Source of the DNA: Alphaproteobacteria bacterium
Lineage (GTDB): Bacteria > Pseudomonadota > Alphaproteobacteria > Micropepsales > Micropepsaceae
NCBI GenBank assembly: GCA_021325375.1
Contig: JAJPHG010000019.1
Span: 62,001-126,000, forward strand
Length of the DNA stretch: 64,000 bases
Reading direction: 5' to 3'
The notes below the pieces were generated by a model. The model did no database searches and was not told the DNA's origin. It saw only the letters and a program-made list of their open reading frames with translations. The first letter of the stretch is position 1. The number at the start of each line of letters is the position of its first letter. Positions 1 to 8,850 of the stretch are shown here, piece by piece. The position numbers were made by a program, and so were the translations under genes.

Positions 1-444
1 CTGGCGAAGGAAAAGGGTCCTGAATGGGTTACTTACGACCCGAAGGACGGGTCTGTGACGAGCTCCTACAGCTGGGACGGTCCCGAGCTGAAGCGCATGC
101 TCAGCTTCGCGAACTTCTCCGTCGCGCTTTACAATTATTTCACGCAGCACGACTGGCTTGGCGACGAAGACCGCTTCCGCAGCCTCGATCTTTTCCATCA
201 CCTCTATGAGCGCACCCTCCGAGATGAGGAGGAGTTCGGCAAATGGGATCAGAAAGCCGCCTCCTTGAACCAAGACGAGGAGTCGAATATGTGGATCGAG
301 GCGTTCCTCAAGCGCGAAGGCATAGAGCAGCTGCATCTGCCGAAGAAGAAACGCTCCAAGACGCGCGCTTCGATACCGGTCGAGATGCACGATCCCGCCG
401 CTTATGCGGCCGCCTATATGCGGGCCGATTCGGTCTACGACTAG
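1..444 (+). CDS. hypothetical protein, 5' truncated by window edge
   Basis: Frame 1 is open from base 1 to the stop at 444; acidic/aromatic protein ending ...PAAYAAAYMRADSVYD; no family recognised. Confidence 0.6.
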   Translation: MAKEKGPEWVTYDPKDGSVTSSYSWDGPELKRMLSFANFSVALYNYFTQHDWLGDEDRFRSLDLFHHLYERTLRDEEEFGKWDQKAASLNQDEESNMWIEAFLKREGIEQLHLPKKKRSKTRASIPVEMHDPAAYAAAYMRADSVYD

Positions 445-449
445 AAGCC

Positions 450-959
450 ATGGTTATGATCCACCGCTACGATATCGCAGCGCCGGAGGCCCGAAACCTC
501 GAAGCTGTCGCCGTTCGCGTGGGAAGCGTGATCGTGGTGGATGAGCTGGAAAGAGTGCTTGTCGGGCAGCGCCATCCGGCCGAGGAGTTCGAGTCCGGCA
601 GATGGGATCTGCCGGGCGGCAAATGCGAGAGCGGCGAGCCCTACGAGGCGACGGCGCTGCGCGAATTGCGGGAGGAGTTCGGCATTGCCTTGTCGCCGGA
701 CGACCTGCACTATTTGCGCGGCTATTGCTGCGTGTATGACGACCGTATCGTCAACGCGATCTATTTCAGGGCCCATGTGGAATCCGACGCGCGGATCCTC
801 ATCGCGGCCGATGAGTTCTCGGGTGGCGGCTTCCGGCCCCTTGCGGAGGTCGCCCAATGGGACCTCGCCTTTGGGCAACAGAGTGTCATTCGGGATTACC
901 TCGCCACTATCGGCAGGTACAATGAGGAAGGACGCAGCCATGGCATATCAGAGCAGTAG
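450..959 (+). CDS. NUDIX hydrolase
   Basis: Complete Nudix box GGKCESGEPYEATALRELREEFGI (Gx5Ex7REUxEExGU); start taken at ATG 450 (MVMIHRYDI). Confidence 0.9.
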   Translation: MVMIHRYDIAAPEARNLEAVAVRVGSVIVVDELERVLVGQRHPAEEFESGRWDLPGGKCESGEPYEATALRELREEFGIALSPDDLHYLRGYCCVYDDRIVNAIYFRAHVESDARILIAADEFSGGGFRPLAEVAQWDLAFGQQSVIRDYLATIGRYNEEGRSHGISEQ

Positions 960-1620
960 ACAGGCGAGTCTCAAGGTGCGGAAACTGGCCAGCGCGGTGG
1001 CCGCGCGGCTGGGCCGCGGCGGAAGCAGCGCATCGGGCATGAATGCGCGCTTGGTCAGCGCCATAGCAGGCAAATTGGCCGCCGCCCGGGGCGCTTCCGC
1101 CCGCGCCGCTTCGGCCAGGACGGCCTCCGCCAAGAACGTGACGCTTGCGAGCATGGTCGCCAAGAAGCTTAGCGCCGCCCGTAGCGCGTCGGCTCGCGCC
1201 GCCGCAGGCGCCGGCGCCTCGGCCAAGAGCGCATCGGCGAAGAACGTTAAGCTCGCAAGCCTGGTCGCGAAGAAGCTTGGTGCCGCCCGTGGTGCGTCGG
1301 CTCGCGCCGCAGCAGGTGCCGGCGCCTCGGCCAAGAGCGCATCGGCGAAGAACCTCAAGCTCGCGAGCCTTGTCGCCAGGAAACTCGCCGTCAGCGGGGC
1401 GGGAGCGAGCCGCGCGGCGCCCGGCGGTGCTGCGCATGCGGACGTCATCAACAAGCTCGCCAGCAAAGTGGCCCACCGTCTGGGCGGCGGCAAAACCAGT
1501 TCCGATCAGGTGCGCGAACTGGCCGAGCACTTCGAACGCATCGCCGGCGCGGCGGGTTCCGGCGGCGCGGCGCAGGATGACCTTCCGACCTCGGACGAGA
1601 CCGCGAGGGGATCGAAGTAG
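940..1620 (+). CDS. Ala/Lys/Ser-rich tandem-repeat protein, function unknown
   Basis: Start MAYQSSRQASLKVRKLASAVAARL after an AGGAAGG-like RBS; repeated LAS-x-VA-x-[KR]L motif; same-strand overlap with the NUDIX gene. Confidence 0.7.
   Translation: MAYQSSRQASLKVRKLASAVAARLGRGGSSASGMNARLVSAIAGKLAAARGASARAASARTASAKNVTLASMVAKKLSAARSASARAAAGAGASAKSASAKNVKLASLVAKKLGAARGASARAAAGAGASAKSASAKNLKLASLVARKLAVSGAGASRAAPGGAAHADVINKLASKVAHRLGGGKTSSDQVRELAEHFERIAGAAGSGGAAQDDLPTSDETARGSK
1126..1449 (+). repeat. Coding tandem repeat, 108-bp (36-aa) period, about 3 units
   Basis: SAKNVTLASMVAKKL / SAKNVKLASLVAKKL / SAKNLKLASLVARKL begin at 1126, 1234 and 1342 (108 bp apart each time). Confidence 0.85.
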
Positions 1621-1623
1621 CCC

Positions 1624-2721
1624 TTGGCATCGACCGGCGCAGAGAGTGCGGGCCGCTTCGTCTGGCTCCTTGCGCCGACCGCGCCGCCTTCCAGGTCGCC
1701 GCGCTCGGAGGCAGAGGCGCGCGATGCCTGCGCGTTTGCCTACGACAATTGGCGCGTACTGCCGGCATTGCTGCCGCGGCTTGAGCGCTGGCTCGGCAAG
1801 CGTGCGTCTGCCGCGCTGCTCGATCCGCTGCGCCATCGCGCCGCAGCGGCGCGGGCGTTGGCGGAGCTTGAAGAGACCTGCCAGCGGCAATTTCGCGACG
1901 CGTTCGAGCGCCGGGACATCCCGCACGTCTTTCTGAAATCGAGCGCCGTGCGGTGGCTGGCCTATGATGATCCGCACGAGCGCTGTGGTTGGGACGTCGA
2001 TATCGGCGTGCCGCGGACGGCGCTCAACGGCGCACGCGCGGTCGCGCGCGACCTCGGCTATTTCGAAGCCGAAGGCTTTGTCGATCCCCCTTGGTTTCGG
2101 CGCGCAAATCCGGCGCTCCGTGCCGAGGTCGAACGCGATCACTACGAGCTCGGCTTTCTCGTCCGCCGTATCCGCGTCCGCGGTCTCGAACCGGCGGTGG
2201 AAGCGGCGATCCGTGCCCATGTCACGGCCGGCGGCCGCACGTCGTGGCATCTTACTTCCGGGGGAGACCTCGCCTGCTACGTCGTCGCCGATATTCATCA
2301 CGGCATATCGCCGGAGATAAGCGTCGATCCGATCCTTGCCGCGAGCCGCGACACCGAGGTGCATGGAATGCGGTTGTGCTTGCCGCGTCCTGCCTGGCTT
2401 CTCATGCATCTCATCTACAAGATCTATTGGGAGGGCGTGCACGAGTACGGCAAGGGCGGTTACCAGTATGCCGATTTGTGCCGGCTGGTGCCCATCGTCG
2501 ACGACGGGGAGGTGGAATGCCTTCGTGCCATCGCCGCCCGCTTCCGCCTCGAAGCTGCGGTGTTCTTCGTGCTGCGCAGACTTGAGACCGAATTCGCGCT
2601 GCCGCTCGGCGCAGCGCTGCAGCGGGTGCTGGCGGATGCGTCGAGCCCGGGAGACGGTCTCGACCCCATCGCGCAAAACGATCTGGGCGACATGTGGGGA
2701 AAATTATGGGGCGGACGGTGA
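1624..2721 (+). CDS. Nucleotidyltransferase family protein (NTP_transf_5-like)
   Basis: FLKSSAVRWLAYDDPHERCGWDVDIGVP matches the hLKG..L...YP....R...DIDhhV pattern of that family; TTG start. Confidence 0.6.
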   Translation: MASTGAESAGRFVWLLAPTAPPSRSPRSEAEARDACAFAYDNWRVLPALLPRLERWLGKRASAALLDPLRHRAAAARALAELEETCQRQFRDAFERRDIPHVFLKSSAVRWLAYDDPHERCGWDVDIGVPRTALNGARAVARDLGYFEAEGFVDPPWFRRANPALRAEVERDHYELGFLVRRIRVRGLEPAVEAAIRAHVTAGGRTSWHLTSGGDLACYVVADIHHGISPEISVDPILAASRDTEVHGMRLCLPRPAWLLMHLIYKIYWEGVHEYGKGGYQYADLCRLVPIVDDGEVECLRAIAARFRLEAAVFFVLRRLETEFALPLGAALQRVLADASSPGDGLDPIAQNDLGDMWGKLWGGR

Positions 2722-3243
2722 ACCCGTGCCCGCGCTCAGTTCCAGCCTTGCGATCGCGAGGTCCGCTGCCTCCTCGGCGCAGATGTCCGTGGTCTCCACA
2801 CGGGGCAGGCCGAACTTTTCCGCGAGACGATCGAAGCGGTGGGCATAGCGAGGCAGGCGCTCAAGCTCCTCGGGCGGCGTTCCGCGTGCGCGCAAACGCT
2901 CGATGACTCTGGCGATGTCCGCCCACACCAGCAGCGTAGGCGGATATGGGTGCCAATTGGGCGCGAATTCCTCTGAAATGTGGACCAGGATGGACATCCA
3001 GTGCCGGTCGAATACGAGAAGACGCGCGTCGTCGTTGCGCATCAGGGTTTCGCGCATCGCCCGCCTTGCGAGGGCTTCGGCCGCGCCTCTATCATTGCCT
3101 TCGTTCAGCGAGCGGATTCGCAATCCGGTCTCGCCGTCGAAAGCCTTCACGCACCGGCCGCCGAGGCGAAGCGCGATCTGGTTGGCGACCGACGTTTTGC
3201 CCGATCCGTCCACGCCTTCAATCGCTATGATGCGGACCGTCAT
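2704..3243 (-). CDS. Thymidylate/deoxynucleoside kinase-like P-loop protein
   Basis: IIAIEGVDGSGKTSVANQIALRLGG Walker A typical of dTMP kinases; FDRHW motif. Confidence 0.75.
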   Translation of the reverse strand: MTVRIIAIEGVDGSGKTSVANQIALRLGGRCVKAFDGETGLRIRSLNEGNDRGAAEALARRAMRETLMRNDDARLLVFDRHWMSILVHISEEFAPNWHPYPPTLLVWADIARVIERLRARGTPPEELERLPRYAHRFDRLAEKFGLPRVETTDICAEEAADLAIARLELSAGTGSPSAP

Positions 3244-4073
3244 GCGGGCGCCGCAAAAACGTCTCCGAGGAGACTAAGATCCAGATGGGCGGCCAATGCA
3301 TCGGCCCAGGCCGAATAGGCGATTTCGTAGTCGCTTCCCTCTCTGCCGTCGATTCCGTGATCGAGGCGCGGAACCAGGCCGAGGATCGGCAATCCCGTAT
3401 GCCGGGTGGCGAGGCTGGCGGCGTGCCGCGCGGCATCGTCGTCGGGAACGTCGCTTAGGATCAGCCCTCTCACCCGGCGCCGCAGCTCGGGTGCCATGCA
3501 GGCCAGCGTCCCCACGAGCGCGGCAGCCGCGCCGCCGTTCGAGAAGCGCGCGACGAGCAACGCTTGCGCGCCGCTTTCGCGCAACACCCGCTGGTTCGCC
3601 CAATCCTGCTCTTCGTCCGCCTCGATCGGGCTGCCGGCACCTTCGATGACGATCGCCTCGAAACGCGAGCGCAATTCTTCGTGCGCGGCGCGGATTGCCG
3701 TGCCGATTTGCGCGCGTTGCCTGGCGGACAGACGCTCGAAGCGGATTGCATCGCGGTTGAGAAGTTCGACCGGGCCCGCCGGTTCGCCCATGACGACCAT
3801 CTCGCCTGCGCCCGCGCCCGCAGGCCAGATCGTCACCGGATTCATCGTCGGCTCGGCCGCGACGCCGGCCGCGCCGATCAGATGGATGGCGCCGGCGGCG
3901 CAATGCGAACGGCCCATGCCCGCAGGCGATGCCTCCGGGTGCATGACGGCGATCGCCTTGAAAGGCGCGACGTGGACGCCGCGGTCGCGCAGCAGTCTGG
4001 CCAGGCCGAGCGCCACGCAGGTTTTCGCGGACGCCGGGCCGGTCCCAAGGACCATCCATTCTAGCGGCTTCAT
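3240..4073 (-). CDS. CobQ/dethiobiotin-synthetase-like protein lacking the GATase domain
   Basis: MVLGTGPASAKTCVALGLARLLRDRGVHVAPFKA... GRSHCAAGAIHLIGAAGVAAEPTMNPVTIWP resembles the cobyric acid synthase N-terminus; 4-bp overlap with the kinase gene. Confidence 0.65.
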   Translation of the reverse strand: MKPLEWMVLGTGPASAKTCVALGLARLLRDRGVHVAPFKAIAVMHPEASPAGMGRSHCAAGAIHLIGAAGVAAEPTMNPVTIWPAGAGAGEMVVMGEPAGPVELLNRDAIRFERLSARQRAQIGTAIRAAHEELRSRFEAIVIEGAGSPIEADEEQDWANQRVLRESGAQALLVARFSNGGAAAALVGTLACMAPELRRRVRGLILSDVPDDDAARHAASLATRHTGLPILGLVPRLDHGIDGREGSDYEIAYSAWADALAAHLDLSLLGDVFAAPA

Positions 4074-4092
4074 GGCAGAGGCCGGCCCTCTC

Positions 4093-5562
4093 TTAAGTCC
4101 GTCCGGACCGGCGCTCCGCCCGGCCGTAGATGAGGTCGAGAGTCTTGGAAACCAGTTCGCCGGCGTCCTGCTGGGTGGATACCGGCTGTGGTGTCTGAGG
4201 CAAGCCGCCCCGCGGCAGGCGGCTGAGCACGGTCTGTATCATTTCGCGCTGAACCGAATCCAGCCCGCGTCGCGTTGCGGCGACGGCCTGTTCGGGCGTA
4301 GGCAGCGGCGGCACGGGCAGTCGCTCCGGTGTATCGGCGCGGAACCCGGATTCACCCATGATAAGGCGCTCGAACGAATTCGCCGCGCTGTCGCGCCACG
4401 TCAGGAAGTTCTTGAGATCGAAGAAGCGCTTGAGCGTCGCCGGAATCGAGGCGTGCTCGTACACGGTCGTGTTGAGGCGCCGCGCGATCCATGGCGAAGC
4501 CAGCACGGCCGGAACACGAAAGCCCAGACGCGTGAAATCGAACGGCGGCGCGATCGAATTGAGTCCGTCGGGATTGGGCACACCGCAGGGCGGGACGACG
4601 TGATCGTAGAAGCCCCCATGTTCGTCGTATACCACGACCAGCAAGCACTTTTTCCAGATATCGGCGTTGCCGCGCAGGGCATTGTAGACCTTGGCGATAA
4701 GATGCTCGCCCATGCGCACACTGCCCGGCGCGTGCTCGTCATTGGCCAGCGCCACGCCGGCGTCGCCGAGATCGTAGTTGATGAAGCGGGGAATGATGAA
4801 CGTGTAGTTGGCCATGTCGGAGGCGGCGACGTCGCCCTCGAACCGCTCGAACCTTCGCATCAAATCGTGAGATTGCGGGACGCGCGTGAGCAGCAGGAGC
4901 TCGTTGACGTCGGAATGATAGGCGCGCCAGGAGAGGCCGGCCTCCATGAGGCTGTTGTAGATCGTCTTGCAATTGAAGTCCTGCGAAGTCCGGTTCGATG
5001 CGCACCCCATCGACGTCGCCGCATGGGCATATAGCCGGTTGGGCAGAGTGACGCCCGGCACGGAAGAGAACCAGTGATCGCAGAGCATGAATTCCTCCGC
5101 GAGCGTGCGCAATGCCGGCAACTGTTCCGGCGCAAAGCATTGCATGACCGGTTTGATGTCATCGGGCGAGGCATAGAACGTGCTGGGATCCGAAGAGGCC
5201 GCCTTCAGGCTTTCCACAAAGGCCTTGACGAAGCCGCAGTTTCCGGCGGGGTTGTCCGCGCCGGGTTCCTGTGTTCGCCCGGTGAGCTGCATATTCGCGG
5301 CGGCTAGCGTGTGCGGAGGGCCTTCCGAGAGCGTGTTGCCGTAAAATTCATACAGCGCCCCGTCCTGGACGAAATATTTCTGCGACGCAGGATCGAAAGG
5401 ATTGATGCGATTGTATTCGCGTCCGGTCAGGCCCTCGAGTTGCGACAGATGGCCGGCGCGAGGCAAAAAACCCAGCATGTGATCGAATGCCCGGTTTTCC
5501 AGCATCAGGACGATGATGTGCTCCACCGGCGAGCGCGTCCGTAGCGGCGAGGGTGCCCCCAT
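4093..5562 (-). CDS. Phospholipase C / phosphoesterase family protein
   Basis: EHIIVLMLENRAFDHMLGFL N-terminal motif; SSVPGVTLPNRLYAHAATS; VVVYDEHGGFYDHVVPP. Confidence 0.88.
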   Translation of the reverse strand: MGAPSPLRTRSPVEHIIVLMLENRAFDHMLGFLPRAGHLSQLEGLTGREYNRINPFDPASQKYFVQDGALYEFYGNTLSEGPPHTLAAANMQLTGRTQEPGADNPAGNCGFVKAFVESLKAASSDPSTFYASPDDIKPVMQCFAPEQLPALRTLAEEFMLCDHWFSSVPGVTLPNRLYAHAATSMGCASNRTSQDFNCKTIYNSLMEAGLSWRAYHSDVNELLLLTRVPQSHDLMRRFERFEGDVAASDMANYTFIIPRFINYDLGDAGVALANDEHAPGSVRMGEHLIAKVYNALRGNADIWKKCLLVVVYDEHGGFYDHVVPPCGVPNPDGLNSIAPPFDFTRLGFRVPAVLASPWIARRLNTTVYEHASIPATLKRFFDLKNFLTWRDSAANSFERLIMGESGFRADTPERLPVPPLPTPEQAVAATRRGLDSVQREMIQTVLSRLPRGGLPQTPQPVSTQQDAGELVSKTLDLIYGRAERRSGRT

Positions 5563-5784
5563 TTTTGTTCCCTTTCGGGAGATATTTCAGCACCTTCCGG
5601 CCTGCATAACAATCTCTAACTGTTTCAAGATGTGATCGTGTTGAAATTGAATCCCGGCTCGGCATGGCTGCTCGCTGGGCGAGAGAAAGAGCGCGACCCA
5701 TGCCGCTGCGTGACGCGCGGCTTTTTTTGGTGACGGCGATCAATGGCTCCCCGCTTTTCCATTTATGCCGATCAAGGATATGCG

Positions 5785-6963
5785 TCATGCGGTCATTCTG
5801 GTGAGGATGGCACGGGCGCCAAACACGGCAGTCGAGAAACAGGCCTGCAGCAGATAGCCGCCGGTAGGCCCCTCCCAGTCGAGCATTTCACCGATGGCGT
5901 AGGTGTCTTGTACGGCTTTGAGCATCAGCGTGTCGTCGACAGCGTCGAAGGAAATGCCGCCTGCAGTGGAGATGGCACGAGTGAGCGGCTGGTGGCCGGT
6001 GAGCATCACCGCAATGGATTTGAGGCGCTCGGGCGGCGTGCCGGTCTCGCGCAGGAGATTGGTTTCCATCGGCGAAAGACCGACGGATTTGCGCAAGTAA
6101 TTGGCGCGCGAGGCCTTGCCTTGTGGGCGGGCGAGGCGGCTGGCGATCTGTTGCTGCGAGAGGTCGGGACGCAAGTCGATGTCGAGGGAGATCGGGTTCG
6201 CGCCGGCGAGGGCTTCGCGCAGCATGGACGACAGTGCATAGACCGCACCGCCCTCGATGCCGTAGCGGGTGATCATGGCATCGCCGCGCGCGGTGTGGTG
6301 GCCTGAGCGGAGCATGACGTTCTTGAGCGGCTCGCCGGCGAAGCGGGTGCGGAAGAGTTCGCTCCAGGCCACGTTGAAGCCCATGTTGGCGGGACGCAGC
6401 GGCGCGATCTCCACGCCCCTCTCAGCCAAGAGCGTTGTCCAGCCGCCGTCGGCGCCCAGCCGCGGCCAGCTCGCGCCGCCGAGAGCGAGAACCGTGACGT
6501 CATGCGTTTCGGCGACATCGCCCGCCGGCGTATGGAAGCGCAGCGCACCGTCCGACCAGCCGCGCCAGTCGTGGCGCAGGCGGAACCGGACGTTCTGGCG
6601 GTTGAGGCGGTCGAGCCAGGCGCGCAGCAGCGGCGAGGCCTTCATGGCCTTGGGGAAAATTCGGCCGCTGGACCCGGTGAAGGTATGGGCGCCGAGCGTG
6701 TTGGCCCAGTCGATCAGCGCGAGCGGCGGGAAGGCTTCGAGCATCGGGCGCAGATGCGCGGACGCGGCGCCGTAGCGGGCGAGGAATATGTCGAGGCATT
6801 CGGAATGCGTGAGGTTGAGGCCGCCGCGGCCCGCCATCAGGAACTTGCGGCCGACGGACGGCATGCGGTCGTACACGGTCACGGTCACGCCGCCCGCGCT
6901 CAACGTCTCCGCCGCCATCAGGCCCGCCGGCCCCGCGCCGATCACTGCCGCCGTCTTCGTCAT
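5785..6963 (-). CDS. NAD(P)/FAD-dependent oxidoreductase, HI0933/BaiN-like family
   Basis: AAVIGAGPAGLMAAETLSAGGVTVTVYDRMPSVGRKFLMAGRGGLNLTHSE; C-terminal YAIGEMLDWEGPTGGYLLQACFSTA. Confidence 0.88.
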   Translation of the reverse strand: MTKTAAVIGAGPAGLMAAETLSAGGVTVTVYDRMPSVGRKFLMAGRGGLNLTHSECLDIFLARYGAASAHLRPMLEAFPPLALIDWANTLGAHTFTGSSGRIFPKAMKASPLLRAWLDRLNRQNVRFRLRHDWRGWSDGALRFHTPAGDVAETHDVTVLALGGASWPRLGADGGWTTLLAERGVEIAPLRPANMGFNVAWSELFRTRFAGEPLKNVMLRSGHHTARGDAMITRYGIEGGAVYALSSMLREALAGANPISLDIDLRPDLSQQQIASRLARPQGKASRANYLRKSVGLSPMETNLLRETGTPPERLKSIAVMLTGHQPLTRAISTAGGISFDAVDDTLMLKAVQDTYAIGEMLDWEGPTGGYLLQACFSTAVFGARAILTRMTA

Positions 6964-7016
6964 GGCGAATGTATGCATCCTTCCTTTCGCGGCTACCATC
7001 GTTTAAGGCTCCCGCC

Positions 7017-8627
7017 ATGTTGCGGGTGTCCGAAATCAAGCTGCCGCTGGACCATGGGCCGGAGCGGCTTACGAGCGCGCTGCTCAAGAAGCTGCGGGTG
7101 ACGGCGAAGGATCTGGTGAGCGTCTCCGTGTTCAAGCGCGGCGTCGATGCGCGCAAGAAGCAGGCCATCCTGTACACCTATATCGTGGACGCCGAGGTCG
7201 CGGACGAAGCGGATGTGCTGCGGCGGATGAAGAACGATCCGCATGTGACGCGCACGCCTACCATAGAATATCCCGGCGCCGCGCGGGCGCCGCGCGCGAC
7301 GTTCCAGCGGCCCGTGGTGATCGGCGCGGGGCCGTGCGGTCTTTTCGCGGCGCTGATCCTGGCGCAGGCGGGATACCGGCCGATCGTCCTGGAACGCGGC
7401 AAGGTCGTGCGTGAGCGCACCAAGGACACCTGGGGGCTATGGCGCAGATCGGTGCTCAATCCGGAATCCAACGTGCAGTTCGGCGAAGGCGGCGCGGGCA
7501 CGTTCAGCGACGGCAAGCTCTACAGCCAGATCAAGGATCCGCGGCATTTGGGGCGCAAGGTGCTGACCGAGTTCGTGAAGGCCGGTGCGCCGGAAGACAT
7601 TCTCACCGAAGCGCATCCGCATATCGGCACCTTCCGGCTGGTGACGATGGTCGAGAGCTTGCGTCAGACCATCGAAGGGTTGGGCGGCGAGTACCGATTT
7701 GGGCAGCGCGTCGCCGACTTCGACATCGATGACACGCGGCAGGTGCGCGGCGTGGTGCTGGCAAGCGGCGAGCATATCGCTGCGAACCACGTCGTGCTGG
7801 CGCCGGGGCATTCGGCGCGCGACGTGTTCCAGATGCTGTACGACCGCGGCGTGGACATCGAGGCAAAGCCGTTCTCCATCGGCTTTCGCATCGAGCATCC
7901 GCAGTCGATCATCGATCACGCGCGCTATGGCAGGACGATCCCTGAGCTCGGCGCGGCGGAGTATCGGCTGGTGCATCACGCCGCGAACGGACGCTCGGTC
8001 TACAGCTTCTGCATGTGCCCGGGCGGAACGGTGGTGGCGGCGACATCGGAGGAAGGCCGCGTCGCGACCAACGGCATGAGCCAGTACTCGCGCAACGAGC
8101 GCAACGCCAACGCGGGGCTGGTCGTCGCCATCACGCCGGACGACTATCCCGAGCATGTGCTGGCTGGGATCGATCTCCAGCGCAAATGGGAGTCGCGCGC
8201 GTTCGAAGCCGGTGGACGGACCTATAAGGCGCCGGGACAGCGCGTGGGTGATTTCCTTAAGCGCCGGCCTTCGACCGAACTGGGCGCGGTGACGCCATCG
8301 TATCGGCCCGGTGTGCACCTGACCGATCTATCGGACTGCCTGCCGGATTATGCGGTCGAGGCGATCCGCGAGGCCATTCCCGCATTCGCGCGGCAGATCC
8401 CCGGCTTCGCGATGGACGATGCAATTTTGACGGGCGTGGAGACGCGAACCTCGTCGCCGGTCCGCATCAAGCGCGGGGCTGATTTCGAAAGCCCGAACAC
8501 CAAGGGGCTCTATCCCGCGGGCGAAGGCGCGGGCTTTGCCGGCGGCATCCTTTCGGCGACCGTCGACGGCATCAAGGTCGCGGAAGCGGTAGCGCGCTCG
8601 ATTGCAGATCAGGCCACGCGGTCATGA
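7017..8627 (+). CDS. FAD-dependent dehydrogenase (COG2509-like)
   Basis: VVIGAGPCGLFAALILAQAGYRPIVLERGK; GEGGAGTFSDGKLYSQIKDP; C-terminal YPAGEGAGFAGGILSATVDGIKVAEAVA. Confidence 0.88.
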   Translation: MLRVSEIKLPLDHGPERLTSALLKKLRVTAKDLVSVSVFKRGVDARKKQAILYTYIVDAEVADEADVLRRMKNDPHVTRTPTIEYPGAARAPRATFQRPVVIGAGPCGLFAALILAQAGYRPIVLERGKVVRERTKDTWGLWRRSVLNPESNVQFGEGGAGTFSDGKLYSQIKDPRHLGRKVLTEFVKAGAPEDILTEAHPHIGTFRLVTMVESLRQTIEGLGGEYRFGQRVADFDIDDTRQVRGVVLASGEHIAANHVVLAPGHSARDVFQMLYDRGVDIEAKPFSIGFRIEHPQSIIDHARYGRTIPELGAAEYRLVHHAANGRSVYSFCMCPGGTVVAATSEEGRVATNGMSQYSRNERNANAGLVVAITPDDYPEHVLAGIDLQRKWESRAFEAGGRTYKAPGQRVGDFLKRRPSTELGAVTPSYRPGVHLTDLSDCLPDYAVEAIREAIPAFARQIPGFAMDDAILTGVETRTSSPVRIKRGADFESPNTKGLYPAGEGAGFAGGILSATVDGIKVAEAVARSIADQATRS

Positions 8628-8850
8628 AGGCCCGGCCGCCCGTGTAGTCCGCGATGAACCGCACGTCCGCAACGCCACAAGAAGCGGTAGCAGCCGAGTG
8701 TGCTAACAACTTTGCGGAGATGCCGGCTGGCCGTCCAGATCGAGCGGCACGAAGCGGCAATTCCTTTTACAGTTGACTCACTCTGGGTTCTCCAGAAAGT
8801 GGTAGCCGCGATCTGGCGTTTCCCTGCGCACCCACCATCGGACGTTCGTT

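Noticed and set aside
907-2676. 589-aa minus-strand ORF
   Set aside because: Antisense shadow of the repeat protein and nucleotidyltransferase genes; Arg/Ala-rich, no motifs
8628-8760. Minus-strand short ORF with RFIADYTGGRAFMTA
   Set aside because: Overlaps the end of the FAD protein gene, no homology recognised, likely spurious
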